Source: Seiridium cupressi (taxonomy: Eukaryota; Ascomycota; Sordariomycetes; Amphisphaeriales; Sporocadaceae). From it: a stretch of DNA of 64,000 nucleotides. The first letter of the stretch is position 1. Each line of letters begins with the position of its first letter. The DNA lies in contig JARVKI010000043.1 of NCBI GenBank assembly GCA_036674765.1, forward strand, positions 288,790 through 352,789, written 5' to 3'. The position numbers and the translations under genes were made by a program. Shown in pieces: positions 21,363 through 32,520 of this stretch. A model generated the notes under the pieces. It was given only the letters and a program-made list of their open reading frames with translations, was not told the DNA's origin and ran no database searches.

Positions 21363-22828
21363 ATGTTTGTTCCAAGTACAACTACGCGCGCAACTCCCGG
21401 CACACCAACCCCGAAATCGGGACACAAAACAATCGCAGACTTTGGCTTGCAACGAAGGCGAGTGGATTCTTTCAAGCAGCCAGATCCATTCTTGGAATGG
21501 ATAGGCGATTGCGTTTGGAAAAGCTATGAGGTTGTTGACCCCAAATCTACCCAGGATGACCAGGTAATATTTCGTTACTCGGTAGCCTTGGGGAAAAACG
21601 CCCTCACAACCCACTTCATCGAAACCACAACAGAAATACGAAAGGGCTCAACCCGCAGGACTGAAATGCTTGCGAGAGACATGGTCGCCGATGCATACCG
21701 TGCCGAAGGTGGAGACCTCAAAACGCTGAAGTACCTGGGCACATCCAGCATTATCAACGACCCAGCGCAGGATATGATCAAAGACGAGTTTGAAGCACAG
21801 GGTAAGCACATATCTCGTCCAAGACATGTTGAGCTTGATCCCAAGAGCCAATCCTGGAAGAATATATCAAAGACACCGTTTGCTAAGAGCAAGGTCAGGT
21901 TAGCAGAAAGCCTCAGTGGAGAGGGAACCATCGACGCGAAACGTATAGTCTTTATCACTAAGGGAGAGGGGCAATATCCAGTGCCGAACCTTGAATATAC
22001 GATCCACACATTGACTGAGTACGGCCCAAAAGTGCCGGGAATCAAGCCCCCAGAACCACCAGAGAAGGTTAGTGCTGCTGATTCAAATTTCCCTGCGCTT
22101 AACCGCTTCGAATTGGGAGGTGGCCTCGATGATCAGTCAGTTGTACGAATGGGTTTGGACGCAAACTTTGGGACTTTACTACAACCACGACACCTCACGC
22201 ATAGATCTTACATGAAAGCAAGCCAGCCGTAGATGCACTTAACAATAGTGATACGTCAGCAAAAGAACCGGCCAGCCCTAGGTCTAATGAACAGACAGAT
22301 TCTCAGGACGACAGCTCATTACAGGATGGAAATAGTGAAATCTCTGACCGTTCCAATTTGTCGGGCCAGAGCAAATCGCAGGGACCATCTGCACAGCCGG
22401 ATGATCAGCGCGGCACAGGTTCATCTGATCATTCGGATCCGCCGAGCCAAAGTTCACTACAGGAAATATCTGCACAGTTGGATTACCAGGCCACCATGGG
22501 CTCATCGGATCATTCTGATCAGCCCGATCAGAGTTCATCAGATGACACTTTTGGTCAACCGGATGATCAGGCTAGCACAGGTTCGTCTGATTCGGATCTA
22601 ATGCCTACAGCGCCGAATGACTTGGCCAGCACAGGCTCGTCTGACTCAAAGACAACGTCTGCGCAACCAAATCATCAGACCAGCACAAACGCATCGGTTT
22701 CGGCGACGCGTGTTGCTGTTTGGCAGGTCCAACTTGCTGACCTCAGTGAACGAAGGAGGCAGCTTCAGGTGGATATGGATATCCTTATAGGTGAGAGCGA
22801 GCGTGGGCACATGTACATTGAGGAATGA
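21363..22828 (+). CDS. Protein with low-complexity degenerate repeat tail
   Basis: The start is the ATG at 21363 (MFVPSTTTRATPGTPTP). Exon 1 (21363-22142) encodes 260 residues of an unrecognised domain (FLEWIGDCVWKSYEVVDP, GKNALTTHFIETTTEIRKG, KYLGTSSIINDPAQDMIKDEFEAQG). A 62-base intron at 22143-22204 (GTACGA...CATAG, phase 0) is inferred because the frame then continues in 22205-22828. Exon 2 encodes 207 residues: five degenerate copies of a motif like AQPDDQASTGSSDS (residues about 322-430), acidic and Ser-rich and surely disordered, and finally a short helix (VWQVQLADLSERRRQLQVDMDILIGESE). There is no signal peptide. The total is 467 residues. No family is recognised and the function is unknown; without the intron the tail would be a separate frame. 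Confidence 0.6.
22391..22710 (+). repeat. Degenerate in-frame tandem repeats
   Basis: Five imperfect copies of about 51-81 bases encode [AG]QPDDQ-x-STGSSD-type units. Unit lengths vary (about 17-27 residues), as in a minisatellite-like coding repeat. Confidence 0.65.
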
Positions 22829-24023
22829 GCATAAGCGGTTAAGGATATGTAGAGTGAATGCAAATTAATATGAACTTACTAGCCAGGTAAAATGGTGGGT
22901 GGAGAGCGAGAGCGTAGGCTCATACCAATTGAAGTCGCCGACGACCCTGCATCTAGTATTGGTAGGAATTTACAACATGCGTTCACCATGATTTTATGTG
23001 TTAGTGCTGTGAGATTTTGAGCGACAGTCAGTGGTGTGCAGCATTGGATGTTGAGAGACTTGCGAAGTAAGAATCCTGGTTGGTCACACGATGGTAGACT
23101 TATTGGCGATGGCGTCGAGTATCATGTCTTCCTCGCCACCGGTCCACATATGGAGGCCTGATATCACTGTGGTTTTCAGAGATAACTGAGACCAAGTAGC
23201 AAAAGAAAGAGCAAGATGTAGTCCCGTGCGTTGCCTATAAGTCAGAATAGCAGGTCCATACCTAGTAAATAGATCCAAACTTTCAGATGCCAAGACCAAA
23301 TGCTATAGCCAGTGACATGCTTTGAGATCGTCGGGTTAAATTTTATGCAGTGGAACGAATCGAATTGAACATGTATGTCTTTGCCACAATCAAAGACAAT
23401 GAAACAATTCTTGAAAAGATAACCGTCGATTTTCCGGGCTGTAAGACATGGTAGCTTTCGCTCCGCTTTAGTGCCAACTTTCACGGTACATCGAGGCTTA
23501 ATCGCCACGTTGCTACGTGCGCACCACCCAATTCGTCGGAACAATCTCACATTCCTGTACGCTTGCCGTGTCTTATACTCAGAGAGTAGTCTCATGCATT
23601 CGAGCCACCGTGCAAAGATCACCTCACAGCTCTCCCAAATCCACCATTCAGCGACTAGACTACGGCGTTAAGCACACGTCAAATGATGGCCCATCAATGT
23701 CTTCCGATCTTCCAGCCAATTGCCATGCTCTTTGTTCCGAAAAAGAAAAACCGTTTGAATTTCTGGTCTAGCATTCATGTCACAAGCCGCGCCAGTAAAC
23801 CATAAAATTTATGGGGAAACCAGGACATGGATGGCTTGACTATGCTTGACTATAAGCTTGAATTTGCCTATATATAGCACCTCGCTATAGTTCAATCGAG
23901 ATTAAAATAACGTGGCGATCCATTGTCAATTTTAGCCGAGTTCATACGACCAAACATCTAGCAGGATTACATTGATACTTATTCGCTTTACAGATGCTAG
24001 CTTAGTCGCTTCGACTCGGCAAC
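22829..24023. other. Intergenic, TATA element near 23870
   Basis: No gene supported, although a 126-codon minus-strand frame exists at 23242-23622. A diverged direct repeat of the end of the preceding gene (GGTGAGAGCGAGCGTGGGCA at about 22790, similar sequence at about 22900) is visible. TATATATA at 23869-23876 precedes the gene starting at 24024. Confidence 0.45.
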
Positions 24024-25416
24024 ATGCGCTTCCAATATATTGCATCGTTGGCGTTGGCCATGATTGGCTTCGGTACGTGACTCTCACATACTATCCATAG
24101 TTGATGTAGATGGGGTGAGATCCTAACGATGGCGTTTTCTAGCCAGTGGTCAGCAATGCTCAGGCGTCGCAGCACCACTATACGCCTTTGCAGTTGATCC
24201 CGCCTACAAGGCCATCAAAGTCGCTGGTGGGTTGAGCGGCCCACGAGGTATAGCCATAGATAAGTCCGGTCGACTCTTGATCATCCAGCGCGGAAAGGGA
24301 ATCACTCAACACACTGTCAACTCCGCCGGCTGCATCACTGCTAGTACCACCCTTCTCCAGAACACCAAGCTGAATCACGGCATCTTTTTCAGCCCCGATG
24401 GCACGAAGTTATATGCCAGCAGTGCAACTGATGTCTACAGATGGTCTTACAATCCCACCACCGGAAAGCTTGGCACCGACATGACCACCGTCGTCACGGG
24501 CATGAACCCAGGAGGACACTCCACCAGGACTTTGATCATTCCACCGAATCGTCCAAACCTGCTAGTGGTTTCCCATGGATCAATCAGCAACTTGGACTAC
24601 GACTCCCTTAATCCGGCCGTGGCTAGAGCGATCGTCAAGGTCTTTGACCTCAACTCCACACCCACTGGAGGATACAACTATGTGACACAAGGCTATAACG
24701 CTGGCTATGGTCTGCGTAATGAGGTTGGACTTGCCTTTGACGGTAACAACATGTAAGCTATCTCCTCAGATACGACTTGTGGATCTAGCCTAATATTTTG
24801 TAGGTTGTGGGGTGTTGAAAACAGTGCAGACGACCTTACCCGAACAGCTAACGGTGTTACTACCGACGTTCACTTGAACAACCCTGCGGAGGAACTTAAC
24901 TTCCTGGGCGATGTGAGCAAGCCCAACAACAAGTGGTATGGGTACCCCACATGCTTCACGGTCAACGACGGCACCCAGTTCAAGGACAGGACCTTCTCGC
25001 AAGGTGACCAATTCGTATTGGCACCCAACAGTACCTTCAATGACACCACATGCGTCCAAAAGTCAAAGCCGCCCTCGCTCATTTTCCCGGCGCACTCGGC
25101 GCCATTGGATGCCAAATTCGACAGCAATTTCCAGAACCTGTGGGTCACGCTCCATGGCGCTTGGGACAGGAAGCCGCCCACGGGATTCGCCGTCGTTCGC
25201 GTGCCCTTCACCAAGGCTAGCGATGGCTCCTACGCCCCGACCACCCCGATCAATAAAATAGGATATGTCAAGATCTTTACCCCACGGAGCTCCAATGGGC
25301 CGACGTGCAGTTCGGATACATGCGTCCGCCCCGTGGGTCTTGTGTTTGATGCTGCTGGTCGAGTCTACATGACCAGCGACGCATCTGGAGAGCTATTCTT
25401 GATCAGCAAGATCTAA
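24024..25416 (+). CDS. Secreted sorbosone-dehydrogenase-like oxidoreductase (AA12-type)
   Basis: Three exons, 24024-24072, 24143-24752 and 24804-25416, with introns of 70 bases (GTACGT, CCTAAC branch, TCTAG) and 51 bases (GTAAGC, CCTAAT branch, TGTAG), give 423 residues. The signal peptide is MRFQYIASLALAMIGFASG. The mature protein has six-bladed propeller features of the glucose/sorbosone dehydrogenase fold: GLSGPRGIAIDKSGRLLIIQRGKG, LNHGIFFSPDGTKLYASS, GGHSTRTLIIPPNRPNLLVVSHGS, GLRNEVGLAFDG, LWVTLHGAWDRKPPTGFAVVRVPF and RPVGLVFDAAGRVYMTSDASGELFLI. Relatives use pyrroloquinoline quinone and oxidise sugars such as pyranoses outside the cell (CAZy AA12). No cytochrome or CBM1 module is attached. 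It is intact and probably an extracellular redox enzyme; the substrate is not deducible. Confidence 0.88.
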
Positions 25417-27674
25417 GCGAGTTCGTTGGGATGCGCCTGTTGTTCAAAATAACTTGGACAACTACATGTAGGGTAGGAAAGTTCTGCAGCGGGGTGGTTC
25501 ACTATAACAAGGCTTGATACATCAACTTATTTGTTGTGGGTGGCGTGAAGTGAGAAACGAGATTTTCGACTTTTCAGCAGTGGTGACTGATATGTACTAC
25601 TAACGTTTAGAGACATAGTACGGTAAGTTCCACCTGTAACGACCTTCAGGTACGGCGAAATCCGCCAGACACTTTTTTTTTTCTCTTTTTTTTTTTTTTA
25701 AATCTACTTGGGTCATACGCGTAGTGCCTCGGAGGTGAGATAACAGACGTCAAGCTTGCACAGGACGTAGTGCACGACTTATCGACCACGCCGTTGGCAT
25801 ATCTGCAAACGACTACCTACATGTACATAATGTAGTGCCACCAGCGATCGTGCTGGTTGTTGTGCCCCTTGGGTTTCGGTGGGGCAAAGCAGCTAACCTT
25901 AGCACCTATCAGTGAGCACTACATTGTAGTTAGGTAGCGTCTCCAAAATTACCAGTCTTTATATTGGGCCTCAGTCATAAAGCCGGTGCTAGAGCCATAT
26001 TTAGATGAAGAACACCATACCCAAAGCTGTTCCAGTGGGTCGATTCAATTGCAGGGCCTTTTTGACGAGGCTGATAGTCCGTTGTCAGTGCAGCCTGTGG
26101 CTGTCAGAAAATGAGCAAAAGAGTCGTACACCAGAAGAGCGGGTTGGACAACGAGCCCGACGACTTGTCTCGCAATACGACCGGGACGAGACTGACACAT
26201 GTTTTGGAACTCGTGACTACTGGTAGGCTAAGCTACGATGAGATAACCATGCATTCCGCCGCATGGACTCGAAGGCAAAGATCAACAAGGGCCATCAATA
26301 GAAGCTCTCTGTGCTATCCGAAACCTTTCGGCATAACATCATTTTTGGTTGGACATATCGCTGTCCGCCGTAGTGCAACCGTGTTTGCGGCACACAAAGT
26401 GCTCGGCTGGCAGCCACACTGCGAGACTTGTCCGGTATTGGAATGACGTCCTCATTTGCCAGCGAAGCGGGTGATTTCCAACAAGCGCAGACAAAGGGGC
26501 ATTGGGAAAGAGGATTCCCATGTTGGAAGAATCTGCTTTCCTGCTTTCTCCTGACCGCTTCGGCTTCCTCAGTCAAGCCTTCAGCTGGAAGCGCACGCGA
26601 CCATTTCCCTATTGAAGACAGCTTATCCAAGGCCCCACGTAGGTTAGGGTCAAAAGAGACGAATTGCCGCCGCTATGGCGCGCTGGCGTGTTATGACCCA
26701 GGGGTCATAGGCCCCTAAGCCTGGGTACCCGAGCAGCTGAACACCGCTGTTGATGCGCACTAGCACTAATGCACATTAGCGGCCCCCACAGGTCAGTTGC
26801 GCGTTTCCCCGGCGGCGCTAAGCCCAGAACACTGCCGTTCCACACGGGAGATCAACTCATTCTAGAATTTCCAGACCTTCGGAACCGTTGAGACCCCCCA
26901 TGGCAACCTGCTGTATCGCAGACGCACTGCAAGAACCGGACGATTACACATGGTCGAGGCATTGCTGCACCTGTCCGGGGGATGGGTGTGATTGGCTATA
27001 ATTGGTTATTCAAAGTCAAAAGAGCATGTTCCCGGACTGTATCACTCGACCGTTTCCAGCAGGAGGCCGTAATCCCACTGACGGCATTTCACATGGCGAT
27101 CATCAGATCCGCTTGGCTGAGCCCGGCTTCAGCTGCAAAAAAGCTACTATGGAGAAGCTCAACACTTCCCGGGCTAGGAGAAAATAATGTAGACCTAGAT
27201 CTCTTGGGATCATGTAACTAGCTGGCATGCTGGGAACAAGATGCGACCCGTGCGTGGCCGACTCAGCTGGCTTCTACTTGCGCTTTTAGGTAATAAGTTC
27301 AATTTGCAACCTCAGCTTCAACCGCCTATTCCCAAGCTGTCGGTATGGGCACAAGCTATGCGGGTAGTGTTCCCAGTAAATCGGGTCTTATTAGACAAAT
27401 CAGCTCGTGCAACATGCCCACTAGCTCACCAGGGTTGGCTTGTGTAATTGCGGCCAATGTTTGTTGCTTCTTGAGACACTCGACCGAGGAGCCTCCGCCA
27501 ATCCATATATATACCAGTGTATCCTCAAGTCAAGATGATTGGGTTCCGTGATTGGAGGCTTGGGTGGTTTGAAGAGAGCTGGTCCATCACAGCGTTGGCT
27601 TTGTGGCATATCCTAAACTGTGCCGCATTCACTTTATGCAGTGATTCACAAGTCGTTCTGGATACTCATTCATA
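25417..27674. other. Intergenic, 2.2 kb, homopolymer T tracts, no clear gene
   Basis: T-rich runs lie at about 25673-25699. From about 26000 to 27450 composition is more GC-rich and many short frames overlap on both strands (26005-26226, 26111-26446, 26428-26718 plus; 26295-26630 minus), but none shows a family motif. The 27241-27447 frame starts with a leucine-rich signal-like stretch (MRPVRGRLSWLLLALLG), too weak to call. It is possibly a very old decayed gene. Confidence 0.4.
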
Positions 27675-29539
27675 ATGTCTCCTCCCGCAGCAATGAACCC
27701 AAGCTCGGGTCTTTCTCCTAATTCATTGCATCCACAATCCAGTGAAGCGATTGAGTTAAGGCAGACTAGCATTATGACTCCCTCTATTGCCTCGTCGTTT
27801 GGATCGCGGACCACCTCTTCGCTGTCCGTCAATACGGAAGAAAAGAAGCCGAAGGACTATTTGGTATGACGAAGCTAATCTTCCCGCACTTCTTGAACAC
27901 AGACTCACATTATGTTCAGGTAGCCTGGGAAGGTCCAGACGACCCTGCGAACCCCAAGAACTGGAGCAACGGGAGTAAATGGACTGTGAGTTCGCCCATG
28001 ATTTCCAATTGGGCACTACTGATTCAATAGATCTCTTTGATAGTCTCGGCCTTTGCTTTTCTCTCGCCACTTTCATCGTCGATAGCGGCACCGGAACTCA
28101 ACTCCATACAGAAAGAACTACACATTCATTCAGCTTCAGAGACCAACATGGTTATGTCCATTTTCATGTTGACCTATGCCTTGGGGCCCTTCATTCTGTC
28201 ACCATGTTCTGAGATTTGGGGCAGGACTCGGATAATCAGATTTGGTAATATCCTCTTCATTCTATTCACAGCACTCTGTGGATGGGCTCAAACAAAGGAA
28301 CAAATTATCGCATTCCGGTTCTTCGCAGGAATAGGCGGCAGCGCGACGATGGGAGTATGTCCTTGGGCGTAGTCAAGGGATCACGTATATATACTGACTG
28401 TCTCAGATGGGTAGTGGTGTTCTTGCCGACTGCTGGTGCTCAGAAGAGAGAGGAAAAGGGCTGACCGTGTACCAACTCGCACCAGTCCTAGGCCCAGCCA
28501 TTGGTCCCATTGGTGAGTCACTCAGCGCTGTTCACGAGTGTCCATGCTGACCTATACTTAGCTGGAGGTTACATTGAGCAATACGCCAAGACCTGGCGGT
28601 GGTCTTTCTGGGCGATCGTGATCTTCAACCTGGCCATCCAGGTCGTCGCCTTCGTTTTCCTACACGAGACCTATGCGCCTCGCATCCTCGGTCTCAAGGC
28701 ACGAGCACTACGCGCAAGTACCGGGGAAGAATTCTACCAAACTGAATTCGAGATGCAGCAGAAGACGCTTCCGGCACTACTCAAGGTCTCGCTCTCCCGA
28801 CCATGGATCATGCTCGGGACTCAACCTATCATCCAGGCTCTGGCCCTCTATCAGGCATTCAACTACGGCATGATGTACCTCATTATTTCCTCGTTTCCGG
28901 ATCTCTGGAGGGGTAGCTATGGCATGTCGCGTGACACGGCTTCGTTGAACTACATCTCACTCGCCGTGGGATCTCTGATAGGCGTCAACATCTGCGGGCC
29001 GCTTACCGATTGGGTCTATGCAAGACAGAAGCGCAGACATGGAATCGCGAAGGAAGATCCAGGCGCTCCGGAGTTCCGTATCCCGCTCATGATCCCCGCC
29101 TCACTCATCACACCCATCGGCATCGCGATCTTTGCCTGGACCGCCCAGTATAAGGCGCATTTCCTGCTACCAAATGTGAGTGAACACACATCAACGGCCT
29201 TTCTGAATCCTTCCACTGACATGAGATCTTTATTAGCTCGGCGTCGCGATCATGGCCGGAAGCAGCATGATCTCCTACCAGTGCATTGGCGCATACATCG
29301 CCGATTGCTACAGCCACTACACTGCATCGGCCTCCGCGGCCTGCTGCTTTCTACGGTCACTCGGTGCATTCGCATTTCCGCTTTTCGCTCCATCGTTATT
29401 TGGCAGCCTCGGATATGGCTGGGGTGGATCTGTCCTCGTACTCGTAGCTGTCCTTGTTGGCGTGCCGGCGCCTTTACTCTTCTGGAAGTTTGGGGCAAAG
29501 TTGAGGACTATGAGCCGGTTTAGCGAAGGCAAATACTAA
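27675..29539 (+). CDS. MFS transporter, DHA1-type drug/polyamine efflux
   Basis: Six exons: 27675-27863, 27920-27985, 28031-28354, 28407-28512, 28562-29175 and 29237-29539; introns are 45-61 bases with GTATGA, GTGAGT, GTATGT, GTGAGT and GTGAGT donors. The product is 533 residues. A hydrophilic N-terminus leads to VAWEGPDDPANPKNWSNGSKWT, the hallmark of fungal DHA1 12-helix drug:proton antiporters. It continues with ISLIVSAFAFLSPLSSSIAAPEL (TM1), VMSIFMLTYALGPFILSPCSEIWGRTRIIRFGN (motif A-like loop), FRFFAGIGGSATMG, GLTVYQLAPVLGPAIGPIAGGYI (motif C-like, GPAIGPIAGG) and the central loop FLHETYAPRILGLKA. Six further helices follow. It is expected in the plasma membrane exporting small molecules or polyamines. 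No adjacent biosynthetic backbone gene is visible. Confidence 0.92.
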
Positions 29540-30905
29540 TTTTACACAAGCGCTATGAAGTCGTAAAACTGCTTTATTCGCTCTATATTCCTTGGTTGGT
29601 GACAGGCTGTTGGTTTGGTCTTTTCCACAATTCTTCCAATTATTTCTTCCTTTTCTTCCAGGTCAGCCATGGCAACATCGTCGTTGCCTTTCTCGCTATT
29701 TTGGCCATTGCCCTCCGTGTAAAGCTCATTGATGTAGCCGTAATCATCCCAGTTGGTGTTGTCATTGCAGTACTCACAGCTAAGGACAAAGTCAATGCCT
29801 TCCACGGAGCTCACAGACTAGTTAGTCCGTATCTTCGCTCTCCTCACTAGTCCCATCAAGGTCTGAAGTGGTCTGTTATTTTTGCCCAACGACGCTTGTT
29901 TAGGGTCGCTCCTGGTCCAGTCAAAAACCCCATTCAAGAAAAATTGAAGCCTTGCCGGCACCACATGTGTAGTCTCGAACGATTAGTAAGGCAGCCTATT
30001 TGCCACACTTTGTCTTATACTTTCACGTTCTTGTCCCATTCAAGGGATTCTTCATATGATAAATATAGCCATGAATATTATTTCGAAATATGTGCTTTGA
30101 GCATAGTGACGACAATCTACAAAGATCACCTATTCCAAGCGCCTTCGTTTGATTGCGAGTAACTCTATCATTTCCCGATTTTCAATGGCATCTCGAGTGA
30201 CGTGATTTCTACCATAGATTGCAGTTGCCTCGATAAAGCTCTCACTCCATGACACCTTGTTAGCACAATTGATTGCATCATTTGTTACCTGGATGACTGG
30301 GTCTTCAAAACGTATGTCTGCAATAAGCCACCCACGTCTGTTGGCAAGCCTACAGATTCTCTTTCAATTCTACCATTCCTTTTCTCCCTTAGTTGAGTTG
30401 TCGTTGCTGTTACGCCATTGCGCACTCTTGTTAGGTGGCTGTTGATGTAATTGTTCATATGCTTATTTCCCAATATCCTCCCACCACCCTCTTTCAGTTC
30501 ATTTAGCCCAAGTTCTATCGCCTATGTAACTTCCCGGGGTGTTAATGGAGCCTTGAACTCATCCTTATGTATTTTCTTGGACCGTGGAGATGCAATGCCC
30601 TTTAGCTTTCGCTTGTGCTTACGCTTACCTTTATGTATATTTTTATGCTTATCCTAACCGTTATGTCCATTATTCTGTTGATGCTGATGACTATCCTTAC
30701 CAAGGTTTCCATTGTCAAGTGCTTGCCAAATTTCCCTCTCTGCGACCCGCCCCTCGTTGTTCTGCTCAGTGTTGTTCTCGGCGTGCAGCCTGGAACAAGG
30801 CTACAAAGGGGGTTTCCCCGTGCACACGTAGCCCCTCCTACAAACCCCGTCGCGGATGGAACAGCTTGACTCCTCTCTCCTCTTCGTCGCTCTTTTTCAG
30901 CATCC
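29540..30905. other. Intergenic, no gene supported
   Basis: A minus-strand frame at 29542-29814 is acidic (NSEKGNDDVAMADLEEKEEIIG) but has no recognisable family. Around 30600-30680 there is a degenerate pyrimidine-rich repeat of the type CTTACGCTTACCTTTATG. Confidence 0.4.
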
Positions 30906-31034
30906 ATGGCACCGACTACCATTCTGTTAAGCGGCGGTAGCAGGGGCCCGGGCAAGGGTTTCGTGGAGTACTATCTTGCCATTGCCGGAAACACTGTAAT
31001 TGCTGTTGACTGCAACCTGATGGTCTATAATTGA
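30906..31034 (+). pseudogene. N-terminal scrap of a short-chain dehydrogenase
   Basis: The 42-codon frame MAPTTILLSGGSRGPGKGFVEYYLAIAGNTVIAVDCNL matches the first beta-alpha-beta unit of short-chain dehydrogenases, with the TGxxxGxG-like loop as SGGSRGPGKG and the strand NTVIAV. Fungal relatives read TTILISG.NRGIGKGFVE.YL....TVIA. The frame stops at 31032-31034 and no downstream SDR blocks (NAG, YxxxK) are found, so only the first exon or a truncated piece remains. The start ATG is still in a good context. Confidence 0.7.
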
Positions 31035-32520
31035 GTGCTGGGTAGAAACATGTTGATACTATGTGCCCAAAAAAAAAATTTTCTTGGTTTTTGGGCTTGT
31101 GTCAGACGGAGCCTTCTCTTCATGTATACGCGCATAGCCGGGCCATGCAATACGGTGACCGATTGAGCCCTGCAGCATGCCTGCCTGCCTACTGCTCACC
31201 ACTGACTCATACAGCACAAACACAGTCCGCCTCATACGGTATTAGTCGCGTCTTATTTCCGATTTACGTTCCCATGCGACAAACTGAAATGCTCATGGTG
31301 GCTTAGGTCACATTAGGATAAGGATAGTGACAAGGCGAAACCCGCATGCCAATTATTTTCACAGCCAGCTTCTTGGCTCAGATTCCATTTATCATTTTAT
31401 TTACCATTTTGTTGGACATTGTGGTCTCCTATGTTGCCGATCTGCGATTTCTATATATAAATGGAAAGCCATATGCACAGCCACCCTGTTGGCTTCAAGC
31501 TATTCAAGTGGATATAAAGACGAACACAGATCTGACTCTTGCTCGAAGAGCACCACTGTTATTCAGCCCTAAGTCAGTATTTTTCCGTTGATCAAACATG
31601 CTTCGAGCATTATTCATTAACTTCCTCCAGTCAGCAATGATTTCTTGAATACATTGACAGATCATGGCTCAAGATCTCCTAGAATTTTAGGATAATGGCC
31701 ATGATGATATACATAATATAGCCTCTCGTCTTTGAAATAACAAGCACATACGACCATACGCACTAGAAAACTCGGCATCCCGTCCGCTCTGCCCTAGATA
31801 AGCTGGTGACGGCTGGATTAGTACTCAGGTCGGTGACGACTGGGGAATCCCCGGTGTTGTATGTTTTCACTTTTTTGTAAAGTTTCAATCGTTTCTTACG
31901 ATCTAGCACCAGAACGACTACACAAAACAAGTCGCAGAAGAGATGGTGGTGAATTGGAGCTAAATGCTGCCCGTCTGGTTGGAAAATGAACTACCCCGCG
32001 GTACACGTGACATCCTCACATTTCCAGTAAAACAGAGAGCTGGATAGAGAGATATGTTAGAATCGGCGCCCAGCCTCCTACTGTATATTATCGGGCTACC
32101 CAGCTTCCACTATAATATACCTATACTATAAACTAGCTGACTATCTGCCTTCGGCTTCCCTCTCATCCCTCTGATACTCAAGCAACCACACGATTCATTT
32201 CTCATATCTTCGTCCATATCGACAAGAGGGACAACTAGCTATCATCTAAAATATAGATTCGGGTAAGCCATGATAGAAGTCAATTCAATAGAACCAAGCC
32301 GCAACACAGCTCTACCTCCAACTAAGTGTACGACAGAGGTTTGGGTACATCTCATTTCTGTCGCTAATCTTGGCTTACTGGAAATGCGCCTTCAGCTAAA
32401 CTCGCCGTCTACTGAAACCCACGAGGGCTTTTATAGAGCGAAACGTCCTATCAAAGTGTGCGACAAAAATGAATATTTACATCTCTTATTCGTCTGTTAT
32501 CAAGGAACATCTGTCTCAAC
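31035..32520. other. Intergenic; possible LTR remnant near 32054-32215
   Basis: No gene. The stretch TGTTAGAATCGGCG (32054) to about 32215, ending in CTCTGATACTCAAGCAACCAC...CGTCCATATCGACA, is partly repeated in diverged form at about 45690-45765 (CTCTGATACTCAACCAACTA...CGTCTATCTTGACA). It begins with TG, contains a TATAAA-like core and ends in CA, as LTRs do, but no target-site duplication was found. Confidence 0.35.

Noticed and set aside
21575..22045. 156-codon minus-strand frame
   Set aside because: Antisense to exon 1 of the repeat-tail gene.
26693..26708. Inverted repeat ATGACCC / GGGTCAT
   Set aside because: 7-base arms with a 2-base spacer are expected by chance in 64 kb; no gene context.
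26005..26718. Overlapping frames on both strands in a GC-richer patch
   Set aside because: No recognisable family, no consistent frame and no promoter; they cannot be supported as a gene.
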